A DNA stretch of 64,000 nucleotides from positions 1-64,000 of the forward strand of contig NZ_BOMY01000018.1 of NCBI RefSeq assembly GCF_016862435.1, read 5' to 3'. The stretch is from Paractinoplanes tereljensis (lineage in GTDB: Bacteria > Actinomycetota > Actinomycetes > Mycobacteriales > Micromonosporaceae). The position numbers were made by a program, and so were the translations under genes. The notes under the pieces are model-generated. The model was not told where the DNA came from. It searched no databases and saw only the letters and a program-made list of their open reading frames with translations. Shown piece by piece: positions 25,065 to 33,056 of the stretch. Position 1 is the stretch's first letter. Each line of letters opens with the position of its first letter.

Positions 25065-26189
25065 GTGAACGTTGAGCCGCCCTGGGATGTCGCAATAATC
25101 GGGGGCGGTCCGGCCGGACTGGCCGCCGCCTACACCGCGGCCGAGGCCGGCGCACGCACCATCGTGCTCGAACGCGCCACTCACCCGCGTTACAAAACCT
25201 GTGGTGGCGGCCTGATCGGCACGTCACTGGCGATCGCCGAGTCGCACATCCAGGTGCCCGGGCGCGACACGATCAACGCGATCACCTTCACCCGCGACGG
25301 TCGGCAGACCTTCACCCGGCGAGCCCGGCAACGCCCACTGCTGACCATGGTGCGCCGCGACGACTTCGACAATGCCTGGTACGAATCGGCGGTCGCGGCC
25401 GGCGCCACGGTCCGGCAGAACGCCCAGGTCCGCTCGCTGACCCAGACCGACGACGCGGTGACCGTCACCCTCGCCGACGGCACCGAGGTCCTGGCCAGCA
25501 CGGTGATCGGGGCCGACGGCTCGGCCGGCATCACGTCCCGCCACGTCGGAGTCACCTTCGACCAGCAGGACCTCGGCCTCGAGGTGGAGATCGCCGCCAC
25601 CGACCAGGACCGCCGGCAGTGGCGCGGCCGGGTGCTGCTCGACTGGGGTCCCTACCCCGGCTCGTACGGCTGGGTCTTCCCGAAGGACGACGAACTCACC
25701 GTCGGCGTGATCATGACGAAGGGCCACGGCGCCGAGACCAAGCAGTACCTTCAGGACTTCGTGGCCCGCCTCGGCCTGGCCGACCGCAAGGTCGTCCGCG
25801 ACTCCGGGCACCTGACCCGCTGCCGCCGTCCCGACTCACCTCTGCGGCACGGCCGGGTGATCGTCGCCGGTGACGCGGCCGGGCTGCTCGAGCCGTGGAC
25901 CCGGGAGGGCATCAGCTTCGCCCTGCGCTCCGGCACCCGGGCCGGCACGGCCGCGGCCACCGGCGACCTGGCCGGTTACGAGCGCACGATTACCGAGGAA
26001 CTCGTCCCCGAGATGACCGCCGGCCGCCGCATGCTGGCGGCGTACTCCCGGCGCCCGCTGCTGGTGCACGCGGCCATGGCGACACCGGTGGGCTGGCGGG
26101 CGTTCCAGATGTTCTGCCGCGGCGAGATCGCGATGGCCGATGTCATCCGCCGGCCGGTCATCCGAGCGGCAGTGAACCTGCTGGGTTAG
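25065..26189 (+). CDS. geranylgeranyl-reductase family flavoprotein
   Basis: 374 residues. FAD-binding Rossmann start WDVAIIGGGPAGLAAAYTAAEAGARTIVLER, then the KTCGGGLI motif and the second FAD motif VIVAGDAAGLLEPWTREGISFALRSG. This is the GGR family, which reduces isoprenoid double bonds of lipids, quinones or pigments. In this menaquinone-using organism, menaquinone side-chain reduction is a reasonable but unproven role. The start is set by TACACT 6 nt upstream. Its TAG stop overlaps the convergent DUF6226-like gene by 4 bp (TTAG). Confidence 0.88.
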   Translation: MNVEPPWDVAIIGGGPAGLAAAYTAAEAGARTIVLERATHPRYKTCGGGLIGTSLAIAESHIQVPGRDTINAITFTRDGRQTFTRRARQRPLLTMVRRDDFDNAWYESAVAAGATVRQNAQVRSLTQTDDAVTVTLADGTEVLASTVIGADGSAGITSRHVGVTFDQQDLGLEVEIAATDQDRRQWRGRVLLDWGPYPGSYGWVFPKDDELTVGVIMTKGHGAETKQYLQDFVARLGLADRKVVRDSGHLTRCRRPDSPLRHGRVIVAGDAAGLLEPWTREGISFALRSGTRAGTAAATGDLAGYERTITEELVPEMTAGRRMLAAYSRRPLLVHAAMATPVGWRAFQMFCRGEIAMADVIRRPVIRAAVNLLG

Positions 26190-26716
26190 ATGCGCCTGGG
26201 CCACGGGGCCCACTGCACCGGCGCGGCGAAGCCGCTGCGGCGAGCCTCTCGGGCGTCGCGGGCGGTCAGTGGCCCTTCCCGGCGGGCGCTGAAACCCACC
26301 GCGATCAGCCTGGTCTCGAACCACGAGCCACCCACGCCGCGCCGGACCCGCTCCCAGAGCCCGCCCTCGACGAGCGCCCCGATCTGCGTGCGCAGCACCT
26401 CGGTAAGCTCGCCCGGATTTTCCCCGCAGTCGTCGCACCCGCACGCCGGCAACGCCTCGGCCCACCACCGGCCGAGGCGCACCATCAGCCCCGGGAAATC
26501 GGTGAACGCAACGGCGAGGGGCCCGGCCGCCGGTGTACGGGGAATGAGTCGCACCATACGCACGAGAGCCTCGGTCGGCCCGAGCAGCTCTTTACTCTCC
26601 CGCCGCTCAACCATGTATCGCTCGGCGAGGCTCTCGAGCATTGCCTCGGCCGTGTCGTGCAGCATCGCGAAGCGCGCGGTGCCGGTGGTGTGCGGATCGG
26701 CCCTCACCTGCGTCAT
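26186..26716 (-). CDS. DUF6226-like hypothetical protein
   Basis: 176 residues, soluble. Contains LPACGCDDCGENPGELTEVLRTQIGALVEGGLWE, a CxCxxC cluster that may bind metal, and ends with VGFSARREGPLTARDAREARRSGFAAPVQWAPWPRR. The overall pattern resembles the actinobacterial DUF6226 family; function is unknown. It overlaps the convergent flavoprotein gene by 4 bp at the stop codons. Confidence 0.7.
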   Translation of the reverse strand: MTQVRADPHTTGTARFAMLHDTAEAMLESLAERYMVERRESKELLGPTEALVRMVRLIPRTPAAGPLAVAFTDFPGLMVRLGRWWAEALPACGCDDCGENPGELTEVLRTQIGALVEGGLWERVRRGVGGSWFETRLIAVGFSARREGPLTARDAREARRSGFAAPVQWAPWPRRI

Positions 26717-26776
26717 TATGCCGCCGCTGGCCTGCGACGGCCGGGTGACGGCCGAGGTTGGCGAATGATGAACGGC

Positions 26777-26974
26777 TCAGATGCCGAACTCGCCGGCCTT
26801 CACAGCCGACAGGAACGCGGCCCAGCCAGCCGCGCCGACGTGGAGGACCGCGCCATCGGGGTCCTTCGCATCACGTACGAGGTAGGTGCCACCTACCGTG
26901 GCGATCTCCACACAGGTACCTGAGGTACAGCGCGTTGACCGCTTCCACTGCAAGTTCTCCGTCAGCTTGATCAC
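26777..26974 (-). CDS. DUF397 protein
   Basis: 65 residues: LQWKRSTRCTSGTCVEIATVGGTYLVRDAKDPDGAVLHVGAAGWAAFLSAVKAGEFG, the standard DUF397 pattern (W-x-K/R-S ... C-V-E ... V-R-D-S/A-K ... W-x-x-F). DUF397 proteins are small partners of XRE/DUF5753 regulators in actinobacterial development and toxin-antitoxin-like pairs. The GTG start has a GGAGGA Shine-Dalgarno. A second DUF397 gene and the HTH regulator lie upstream on the same strand. Confidence 0.9.
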   Translation of the reverse strand: MIKLTENLQWKRSTRCTSGTCVEIATVGGTYLVRDAKDPDGAVLHVGAAGWAAFLSAVKAGEFGI

Positions 26975-27052
26975 TTTGCTACTCCTCCGTGACGGTTCCC
27001 GTCATTTACGGTAAGGGAACAGCAGAGGGGCAAACACGAGTGACATGAGTGA

Positions 27053-27116
27053 AACCCGACGTAATACGGCATTCATCCGCGAAACACCGGGATGTCGCAT
27101 GCCTTTACGTCGGGTT
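27053..27116. repeat. 12-bp perfect inverted repeat in intergenic spacer
   Basis: aacccgacgtaa (27053-27064) and ttacgtcgggtt (27105-27116) with 40 nt between. It sits in the 250-bp spacer between the two DUF397 genes. It may be a terminator for the upstream DUF397 unit, a regulator site or a small element; the rest of the spacer (26975-27225) shows no gene. Confidence 0.6.
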
Positions 27117-27225
27117 AAGTCGTCTATGTAACATGTGCGGAGAGCGGACGCATGGCCCCGCACCCTGAGCTGACACCGATGTCAGGGGTTCGGGAGCACC
27201 TCGGGGTGCGAGGCCAGCGCCAGAA

Positions 27226-27417
27226 TCAAAAGCTGAACTCGCCCAGGTTTACGCCCTCGACGAAGGCTGACCACTCCTCCGGCGTGAACCGCAGCGGCGC
27301 ATGGTCAAGGTTCTTCGAGTCGCGGACCATGATGCCGCCCTCGACCTTCATGACCTCGACACACGAGTTACTGGCACACCGGCTGCTCTTGCGCCAGTTG
27401 TCCGAGCTGGACTCCAT
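27226..27417 (-). CDS. DUF397 protein
   Basis: 63 residues from the ATG at 27417 (GGAG five bases upstream): WRKSSRCASNSCVEVMKVEGGIMVRDSKNLDHAPLRFTPEEWSAFVEGVNLGEFSF, a clear DUF397 protein. It lies 60 bp downstream of the HTH/DUF5753 gene, the classical partner order. It probably acts with that regulator; its mechanism is not established. Confidence 0.9.
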   Translation of the reverse strand: MESSSDNWRKSSRCASNSCVEVMKVEGGIMVRDSKNLDHAPLRFTPEEWSAFVEGVNLGEFSF

Positions 27418-27477
27418 TGTCACTCCACACAAAAGGAACCCGCAGCCCGAACCGGTGCTGCGAGTCCGGTTGACTAG

Positions 27478-28398
27478 CTATGGGTTCTTTCTGGTGCGGA
27501 TCTGCGCTTCCAGGTCTTTGATCCGGCTACCCATGAAGTCGATCGTGTCTTCCTCGGTAGCCGCAGCGTTCCATATTTTATCGAAGCGCTCGTGATGCCT
27601 TCGGACCGTGTGATCTTCCACGATCTCGTCCTGTAACCCGGTCTCTCGATAGAGCACTTCGCTGCGCTCTTCAGCCTTGCCGGACCTAAGGGTGAGCAGG
27701 TCGAACGTGGCATTGTTGGTCACCGCAGCCGAGTCAAAATCGAACGGAATCATCCGAAGTTTAATCTTGCCTGCGGCGACCAGGTCATTCAAATCGCGTA
27801 ACTGCTCGAGAAATACTTCCGGGCCGCCGAGTGGCCGGCGGAACACCGATTCGTCGAGCAGAGCGAAGATCGCGAGCCCATTGCCCAACCGGTTCAGCAC
27901 CGTTTCGCGGCGGTGCTGCCTTGCCTCCACCCGGATCCGCCGAGTCTCCGACGGGATGTCGTCATCCGAGTAGGTGTCGAGATTGGCGTGGCCGTAGGCC
28001 GGCACCTGCAACGGCCCTGGCATGTAGAAGACCTGGTAGTACCGGATCTCGACGGCCTCGGCCTCGTACTCGATGAGGCGGAGGTTCGGGCCGGTCAGGT
28101 GCTCCTTCATGCCTGGCTTCTGGTACCACGCCGTGCGCTGCCGAGTACGAGCGATCTTGGCAAACGCCAGCAGCTCGGCGACTTCTGTCCGATCCTTGAC
28201 ATTGAGGTACGTCAGCAGCGGCTTAAGATCGTTCGGGGCGATGCTGACGTCGCCATTCTCTATCCGAATGACTTTGCTGAGAGACCACTCCATGGCCTCG
28301 GCGACCTGGGGCTGAGTGAGCTTCGCCCTTTCCCGGGCATCACGCAGCGCCAATCGCACGTTTCGACGCGCGATGGTCGGCGAGACGTCCTCGGTCAC
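27478..28398 (-). CDS. XRE-family regulator with DUF5753 domain
   Basis: 306 residues. HTH_31/XRE domain at the N-terminus: LRDARERAKLTQPQVAEAMEWSLSKVIRIENGDVSIAPNDLKPLL. The rest is a DUF5753 domain (RYYQVFYMPGPLQVPAYGHANL ... RQHRRETVL ... FALLDESVFRRPLGGPEVFLEQLRDL ... VTNNATFDLL). This architecture with a downstream DUF397 gene is typical of the WhiJ-like actinobacterial families. The GTG at 28398 has no clear Shine-Dalgarno. A 21-bp element at 28447-28467 lies in its promoter region and recurs at 29162-29182. Confidence 0.92.
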   Translation of the reverse strand: MTEDVSPTIARRNVRLALRDARERAKLTQPQVAEAMEWSLSKVIRIENGDVSIAPNDLKPLLTYLNVKDRTEVAELLAFAKIARTRQRTAWYQKPGMKEHLTGPNLRLIEYEAEAVEIRYYQVFYMPGPLQVPAYGHANLDTYSDDDIPSETRRIRVEARQHRRETVLNRLGNGLAIFALLDESVFRRPLGGPEVFLEQLRDLNDLVAAGKIKLRMIPFDFDSAAVTNNATFDLLTLRSGKAEERSEVLYRETGLQDEIVEDHTVRRHHERFDKIWNAAATEEDTIDFMGSRIKDLEAQIRTRKNP

Positions 28399-28446
28399 GG
28401 TCTCTTGTCAATCCTTCGGCAGTTGTCAGGTTCAAGACGCCACCTC

Positions 28447-28467
28447 GCTGACTGCCAACCGGCTACC
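28447..28467 (-). promoter_or_regulatory. shared upstream element, copy 1
   Basis: This element matches 29162-29182 at 15 of 21 positions. Both ends are conserved; four of the differing bases are aacc here and ggtt in the other copy. It is located 49 bp upstream of the XRE/DUF5753 start. It is a candidate binding site for that regulator. Confidence 0.45.
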
Positions 28468-28572
28468 GGCGAAGTGGCAACATGCTATCCACTGTCCTAC
28501 CAAAACGACGAAGCGCTCACCTGGTGTTTCTCAAAAAGAGATGAGTCACACTGCACTTCCTCGTCGTGATCG

Positions 28573-29016
28573 TCACGCGGCGGTCGCGTGCGATCGGTAA
28601 CGGGCACCCCCCGCGCTTTCCAGAGCTCTCTTCAAACCGCGCTTGACCTGGTTGAACATGGTGAGGTCGCGGGTCGAGTAGACGGTCACCTCGCGTCCTC
28701 GGTGGATGGCTCGAATCTCCCAGCAGGGCACCGCGCGCCGCCGGAATGTGGCGATCGCCACCATGGCCACGGCGACACCGGCGAGTGACAGGCGAACCAA
28801 GGTGGCGTCGACGAACATCGCGCTCACCGCGATGCCGGCCGCCGCGAGCACAGCCGAGGCGACGACCTCGGGGCGCGGGCCGGTGACCTTCACATCGCGC
28901 CGGATGACGCGAACCCGGCGCAGGTGCGCGATGTCGTACGCGCGGAGCGTGCCGGTCAGCCACAGAAACTGGGTCTCGGTGATCACTGCGTCGTGGCCTC
29001 GGTAAAAAACGCGCAT
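28573..29016 (-). CDS. DUF6232 membrane protein
   Basis: 147 residues: MRVFYRGHDAVITETQFLWLTG, then DIAHLRRVRVIRRD, two hydrophobic segments (EVVASAVLAAAGIAVSAMFV and LSLAGVAVAMVAIATF) and a cytoplasmic end WEIRAIHRGREVTVYSTRDLTMFNQVKRGLKRALES. This matches the actinobacterial DUF6232 family, function unknown. The ATG at 29016 has GAGGGAG five bases upstream. The mRNA has a long leader with a strong terminator-like hairpin ending in a U-run (29076-29104 region), suggesting attenuation. Confidence 0.8.
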   Translation of the reverse strand: MRVFYRGHDAVITETQFLWLTGTLRAYDIAHLRRVRVIRRDVKVTGPRPEVVASAVLAAAGIAVSAMFVDATLVRLSLAGVAVAMVAIATFRRRAVPCWEIRAIHRGREVTVYSTRDLTMFNQVKRGLKRALESAGGARYRSHATAA

Positions 29017-29071
29017 GTCCACTCCCTCGGCACTGCGGCGAGAAGAGAAGGTCGCGATGGCGCGGAGAGGG

Positions 29072-29133
29072 AAAAGCGGCGCTCGGTTGCCGCCGAGACG
29101 CCGCTCTTACTGCTCCCCCTCGAACTCCGCCCT
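29072..29133 (-). promoter_or_regulatory. structured leader A (terminator-like hairpin) of DUF6232 gene
   Basis: Reading the minus strand: a conserved block agggcggagttcg (from 29133), then a stem with arms 29076-29086 and 29093-29104, loop TTGCCG on the plus strand, followed by tttt (29072-29075). It looks like an intrinsic terminator placed before the DUF6232 gene. Leader B at 29437-29493 is a clear second copy. Confidence 0.6.
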
Positions 29134-29161
29134 CCGGACTGTCTATGTCGAGTAGACCACG

Positions 29162-29182
29162 GCTAACTGTCGGTTGGCTACC
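29162..29182 (-). promoter_or_regulatory. shared upstream element, copy 2
   Basis: Second copy of the 21-bp element found at 28447-28467, here just upstream of leader A of the DUF6232 gene. Confidence 0.45.
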
Positions 29183-29208
29183 CCTCAACCTGCTAGTTGG
29201 CACATTAG

Positions 29209-29313
29209 CTATTTAAGCTGGTCAGCATGCCTTCCGACCCTGCTCTTCCGGGGGAATTCGCGCATGCTGCCCGCTCGCGTGTGCTCAACTAGGGACCGGC
29301 AATAGAGGCGCAT
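29209..29313 (-). pseudogene. 34-codon ORF, possible remnant of a DUF6232 paralogue
   Basis: Starts MRLYCRSLVEHTRAG and ends at a TAG at 29209. Its first six residues pattern (M-R-L-Y-C-R) resembles the DUF6232 start (M-R-V-F-Y-R), and it lies behind leader B, a copy of the DUF6232 leader. GGAG lies seven bases before the ATG. After residue 8 no similarity is visible. It may be a decayed duplicate or a short independent peptide. The rest of 29023-29694 shows no convincing gene. Confidence 0.35.
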
Positions 29314-29436
29314 GGCGCAACTCCGGTCCGGTTCTCCTTGCGGGAAACGGGAAAGGCGAGCAACCATCGACGCAGAGAGAATTCCCCGCCTCGCTCGGCC
29401 GGTTCTGCCTCGGTCCGTTGAGCTTGGAGGCGACAA

Positions 29437-29493
29437 CGGCACCCGGTTGCCGCCGGGTGCCGCTGCACTGATCCCTCTTCCGAACTCCGCCCT
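29437..29493 (-). promoter_or_regulatory. structured leader B, duplicate of leader A
   Basis: A 10-bp perfect stem cggcacccgg/ccgggtgccg (29437-29446/29453-29462) with loop TTGCCG, preceded on the minus strand by agggcggagttcg (from 29493). The order, loop and flanking block match leader A, 360 bp away, although the stem bases differ by paired changes. This points to selection for the structure. Confidence 0.6.
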
Positions 29494-29694
29494 ACTGGTA
29501 GTAGAACATGCCAGCAGGCAGTCCGCCACTACTCAATCTGCCAGGTTGCAGATTGCGTAGAGGCCGTGCGAGCCCGGTGCTATCCGTCACCCTGACCGTC
29601 GTGTGGCGTTTCATTCACGTAAGCCCCGGGTAGGCCAACTGCGACGAGCTACGCCGAAATGTTCAATATCCGCAGGCAGAAGGGCGATGACCGC

Positions 29695-30153
29695 ATGGAG
29701 AGCCGCCTGAGCATCGCGGGGCAAGCGGTGCAACCCATCCTCGTGATGTTCCCGCTCGGCCTCTTCTCGATGGCCGTGATCTTCGATCTGGCCAACCTCG
29801 CCGGCGCCCCCGGCATCGTCGGCACCCTGGCCTACTGGAACGTCGTGGCCGGCCTCGTCGGCGGATTCCTGGCCATGCTGGCCGGAGCGATCGACACCGC
29901 GTTCGTACGCCGCCCGACCGCGAAACGCATCGGTGTCCTGCGCGCCCTGCTCAACATGGGAGTGCTTTTCCTGTTCGCCGTGATCCTGATGGTCCGGGTC
30001 GGCGCACCCGACCGGGCCGCCGGCGTCGGCCTGTTCCTCATCGAGCTGCTCGCCCTGACGATCTCCGGTTTCGGCGCCTGGTTCACCGGCGAGCTCGCCA
30101 ACGGGCGCACCCCGGCATTCGCCAAGGCCGCCGTGGGCAGCCGCGGTTACTGA
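29695..30153 (+). CDS. DUF2231 membrane protein
   Basis: 152 residues from the ATG at 29695: MESRLSIAGQAVQPILVMFPLGLFSMAVIFDLANL, four hydrophobic segments, and FVRRPTAKRIGVLRALLNMG between helices. This is the DUF2231 layout, a four-helix membrane family of unknown function. An upstream in-frame ATG at 29659 exists, but the family starts near 29695. It ends just before a strong bidirectional hairpin shared with tRNA-Thr. Confidence 0.83.
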   Translation: MESRLSIAGQAVQPILVMFPLGLFSMAVIFDLANLAGAPGIVGTLAYWNVVAGLVGGFLAMLAGAIDTAFVRRPTAKRIGVLRALLNMGVLFLFAVILMVRVGAPDRAAGVGLFLIELLALTISGFGAWFTGELANGRTPAFAKAAVGSRGY

Positions 30154-30163
30154 TCGGAAAACA

Positions 30164-30193
30164 GAAACCCCAGGCCGTCTGGCCTGGGGTTTC
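30164..30193. terminator. bidirectional terminator
   Basis: Perfect 13-bp stem gaaaccccaggcc/ggcctggggtttc with a gtct loop. It serves the DUF2231 gene (plus) and tRNA-Thr (minus, followed by a T-rich tgtttt). Confidence 0.9.
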
Positions 30194-30200
30194 TCTCTGA

Positions 30201-30273
30201 GCCGCCTGACGGAATCGAACCGTCGACCTACGCATTACGAGTGCGTCGCTCTAGCCGACTGAGCTAAGGCGGC
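30201..30273 (-). tRNA. tRNA-Thr (anticodon CGT)
   Basis: 73 nt. Acceptor stem gccgcct/aggcggc, D-arm tagctcagtcggctaga, anticodon stem acgca/tgcgt with loop ctcgtaa (anticodon CGT, reads ACG), and T-arm with ggttcgattcc. CCA is not encoded. Ends at a strong hairpin terminator. Confidence 0.97.
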
Positions 30274-30328
30274 AACGAGGGATAAGTGTACGGTATGCAC
30301 CCCGCTGGGTTCTGTCGGACCCCGGGAC

Positions 30329-30334
30329 TACTGT
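30329..30334 (+). promoter_or_regulatory. -10 box of leaderless metallophosphoesterase gene
   Basis: TACTGT followed by 7 nt and GTG at 30342. Confidence 0.6.
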
Positions 30335-30341
30335 GCCATGC

Positions 30342-32063
30342 GTGACAGTCGATCACTCCCCGTCCGCCGAGGCGGAGCGCGTCGCACCTCCCCGCCCCAG
30401 CAGCATGGACCCGAAAGAGCTCGGCTTCACGCCGCAGCGCCCGGTCGGCTGGCTGGCGCCGCTGCTCCTGCTCAGCACGGGCGTGCGCACCCTGCTGGCC
30501 ATCCTCTTCGGGGCCTATCTCGACAAACGCGAGCTGCAGAACGCTCTGGACGGCGACTGGTTCGACCAGTCCGTCACCGAGACCGGCGAGATGTGGCTCG
30601 ACTACGTGGCTGACCTCGGCGACGGCTTCCACGCGACCTACTCGGTGGCCTGGCTGCTCGCCCAGGACCGGCTCACCGTCGACGGCGCCGAGCTGCCCCG
30701 CGGCCAGGTGCTGCTGATGGGCGGTGACCAGGTCTACCCGCTGGCCAGCGGGGACGGCTACGAGAGCCGGATGAAGGGCCCCTACCGCGCCGCCCTGCCC
30801 GAGCCGCCGGCCGGACAGCTCCGGCCGACCCTGTTCGCGCTGCCCGGCAACCACGATTGGTACGACGGTCTCACCGCGTTCCTGCGCCTGTTCGCGCGGC
30901 GCAAGGACGGCCACATCGGTGGCTGGCGCACGCAGCAGCGCCGGTCCTACTTCGCGGTGAAGCTGCCCGGCGACTGGTGGCTGTTCGCGATGGACGAGCA
31001 GTTCGGGGCGTACATCGACGACCCCCAGTTGCAGTACTTCGAGGAGGCCGCGAAGAACGTCGGCCCGGAAGACCGGATCATCCTGATGACCCCGTCGCCG
31101 AAGTGGGTGAAGGCGGCCGAGGACCCGGACACCTACGACGCGATCGACTATCTGATCCGGATGATCCTGGCCCCCACCGGGGCCAACGTGCGGGTGCTGG
31201 TCTCCGGCGACCTGCACCACTACGCCCGCTACAGCGGCGAGGACCGGGAGCTGATCACCTGCGGGGGCGGTGGCGCCTACCTTCTCGCCACCCACCAGTT
31301 GCCCGAGCAGATCACGGTGCCGCCCGAGGAGACGCTGACCCGTAGCAAGAGCCGAAGCCGGAAGTACGACCTGCGCTCCCGGTTCCCGGACAAGGCCACC
31401 TCGAAGCGGATGAGCTGGGGAGTCTTCCATCGGGTGCCGACCCGCAACCCCGGTTTCGTCACCATGCTGGGCCTGATCCAGATGCTCACCATGCTGGCCA
31501 TGGCCGGCGCGGCCAGTCAGGGCGGCAACGTCCAGCGGCTGTTCACGATCCCGCTCAGCCTGATGCTGGTGATCATCATGGCCGGGACGGTGATGTTCGC
31601 GAAGCCGCCCGGCGCGGCTCTCGCCCACCACACCCGGCACTGGCTGTTCGGGCTGACGCACGGCTTCGCCCAGGTCAGCCTGGCCGTCCTGGGCGCCTGG
31701 CTGTGGCTCAACCTGCCGGTGCACGACTGGGCCTGGCCCGGGCCACTGGTGGTGGCCATCGTCGTCTACTGGCCGGTCGCCGGGTTCGTGTCGACCCAGC
31801 TGTGCGCGCTCTACCTGCTGATCGCCGGCATGTTCGACGTGAACGTCAACGAGCTGTTCGCCGGCCAGGGCATCGAGGACGCGAAGAGCTTCCTGCGCCT
31901 GCACATCGCGGCCGACGGCACGCTCACCATCCACCCGATCGGCGTCGACAAGATCTGCCGCAAGTGGGTGGCCGACCCGGACGGCGCCGCCGACAGCTCG
32001 TGGCTGCGCCCCGAGGAGCCGCTCGTCGCCCACCTCATCGAGCCGCCGATCACGGTGCGCTAG
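30342..32063 (+). CDS. membrane-anchored calcineurin-like metallophosphoesterase
   Basis: 573 residues from the GTG at 30342 (TACTGT box 7 nt upstream). The phosphoesterase domain has DLGDGFHAT, GGDQVYP, GNHDW and SGDLHHYARY metal-binding motifs. After about residue 370 come several hydrophobic segments (GLIQMLTMLAMAGAA, IPLSLMLVIIMAGTVMF, GPLVVAIVVYWPVAGFV, LCALYLLIAGMFDVNVNELF) and a small C-terminal soluble domain (LRLHIAADGTLTIHPIGVDKICRKW). It is a predicted metal-dependent phosphohydrolase tethered to the membrane; substrate is unknown. The stop shares CTAG with the convergent ricT gene. Confidence 0.87.
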   Translation: MTVDHSPSAEAERVAPPRPSSMDPKELGFTPQRPVGWLAPLLLLSTGVRTLLAILFGAYLDKRELQNALDGDWFDQSVTETGEMWLDYVADLGDGFHATYSVAWLLAQDRLTVDGAELPRGQVLLMGGDQVYPLASGDGYESRMKGPYRAALPEPPAGQLRPTLFALPGNHDWYDGLTAFLRLFARRKDGHIGGWRTQQRRSYFAVKLPGDWWLFAMDEQFGAYIDDPQLQYFEEAAKNVGPEDRIILMTPSPKWVKAAEDPDTYDAIDYLIRMILAPTGANVRVLVSGDLHHYARYSGEDRELITCGGGGAYLLATHQLPEQITVPPEETLTRSKSRSRKYDLRSRFPDKATSKRMSWGVFHRVPTRNPGFVTMLGLIQMLTMLAMAGAASQGGNVQRLFTIPLSLMLVIIMAGTVMFAKPPGAALAHHTRHWLFGLTHGFAQVSLAVLGAWLWLNLPVHDWAWPGPLVVAIVVYWPVAGFVSTQLCALYLLIAGMFDVNVNELFAGQGIEDAKSFLRLHIAADGTLTIHPIGVDKICRKWVADPDGAADSSWLRPEEPLVAHLIEPPITVR

Positions 32064-32896
32064 GAATACCGCTCCTCGTGCGACTGTCGTGGGCCGCACA
32101 CTGAGGCGCGGCTGCACGAGCAGCGGGAACCGTCGGCGTCCATGCGCACCACGACCTCGTCGCGGGGCACGCTGTGCGCCACCACCCGGCCGTCGCCGGT
32201 CGGCGTCTTGATCCGGGAGCCGACCGCCGGGGCCGAGGCCTGAAACGCCTGGTACAGCGGGTGTTCGTATTTGAGGCAGCACATCAGGCGGCCGCAGGCA
32301 CCCGAGATGCGCAGCGGGTTGAGCGGCAGGTCCTGATCTTTCGCCATCCGGATCGTCACCGGCTCGAAGTCGGTGAGGAAGGTGGCGCAGCACAGGTCGC
32401 GGCCGCACGAGCCGATGCCGCCCTGCACCCGGGCCGAGTCACGGGCCGACAGCTGGCGCAGTTCGACCCGGCAGTGCAGGGTCGCACCGAGGTCGCGCAC
32501 CAGCGAACGGAAGTCGACGCGGTGCGGCGCAGTGAAGTAGATCGTGGTGCGGGGACCGCCGGAGCCGGCCTGGTCGAGCACGTGGTCGACGGCGACCACC
32601 TTCATCGGCAGCTCGTGGGCCTTGATCAGTTTCTTGGCGGCGACCTTGGCCTCGGCCTTGCGCTTGCGCAGCAGCTCGTCGCGGCGCAGGTCGTCATCGA
32701 CGGCGAGGCCCGCGACCTTGGGGAAAGCGGCCGTGTCCTCGTCCACCCACTGCGCCGCCCAGACGCACTCCGCCACCTCGGGCCCGTCGTCGGTGGGCAC
32801 CAGCACCCTGTCGCCGACCTGCGGTGCGAACTCACCTGGATCGAGGTAGTAGAGGCGGCCGTACCGGTTGAAGCTGACCGCGCACAGCATGCCCAT
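32060..32896 (-). CDS. ricT: PSP1-domain protein RicT
   Basis: 278 residues starting MGMLCAVSFNRYGRLYYLD, the usual start, with TAGGGT 7 nt upstream. The PSP1 domain contains CGRDLCCATFL and CGRLMCCLKYEHPLYQ, the conserved Cys that ligate an Fe-S cluster in the Bacillus RicAFT complex, plus the C-terminal CSCSRASVCGP. In Bacillus it modulates RNA processing by RNase Y; its role in actinobacteria is less clear. Stop overlaps the metallophosphoesterase stop by 4 bp. Confidence 0.9.
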   Translation of the reverse strand: MGMLCAVSFNRYGRLYYLDPGEFAPQVGDRVLVPTDDGPEVAECVWAAQWVDEDTAAFPKVAGLAVDDDLRRDELLRKRKAEAKVAAKKLIKAHELPMKVVAVDHVLDQAGSGGPRTTIYFTAPHRVDFRSLVRDLGATLHCRVELRQLSARDSARVQGGIGSCGRDLCCATFLTDFEPVTIRMAKDQDLPLNPLRISGACGRLMCCLKYEHPLYQAFQASAPAVGSRIKTPTGDGRVVAHSVPRDEVVVRMDADGSRCSCSRASVCGPRQSHEERYS

Positions 32897-32903
32897 GTCG
32901 ACC

Positions 32904-32909
32904 ACCCTA
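32904..32909 (-). promoter_or_regulatory. -10 box of leaderless ricT
   Basis: TAGGGT on the minus strand, 7 nt before the ATG at 32896. Confidence 0.6.
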
Positions 32910-33056
32910 CGACGCTCGATCGGCCGCACCAAATGCCGGTTTTGGACTACCCGCGGGGGTTGTCATATAGATACGTCGCAACCGCCCAGATCGACCTTCG
33001 TTGGGCAGATCCGTAGACACCGCTCCATCGCGGAACACTTCGGGAGGAAATACCCC

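Noticed and set aside
29209..29529. 106-codon ORF extending through leader B
   Set aside because: Runs through a hairpin with poor codon pattern; only the short 34-codon part was kept as a possible remnant.
30264..32408. 714-codon frame opposite the metallophosphoesterase
   Set aside because: Antisense shadow crossing tRNA-Thr and the ricT end; no motifs.
33042..33048. Leaderless start for the LPxTG gene
   Set aside because: A clear GGGAGGA Shine-Dalgarno precedes its ATG, so it is not leaderless.
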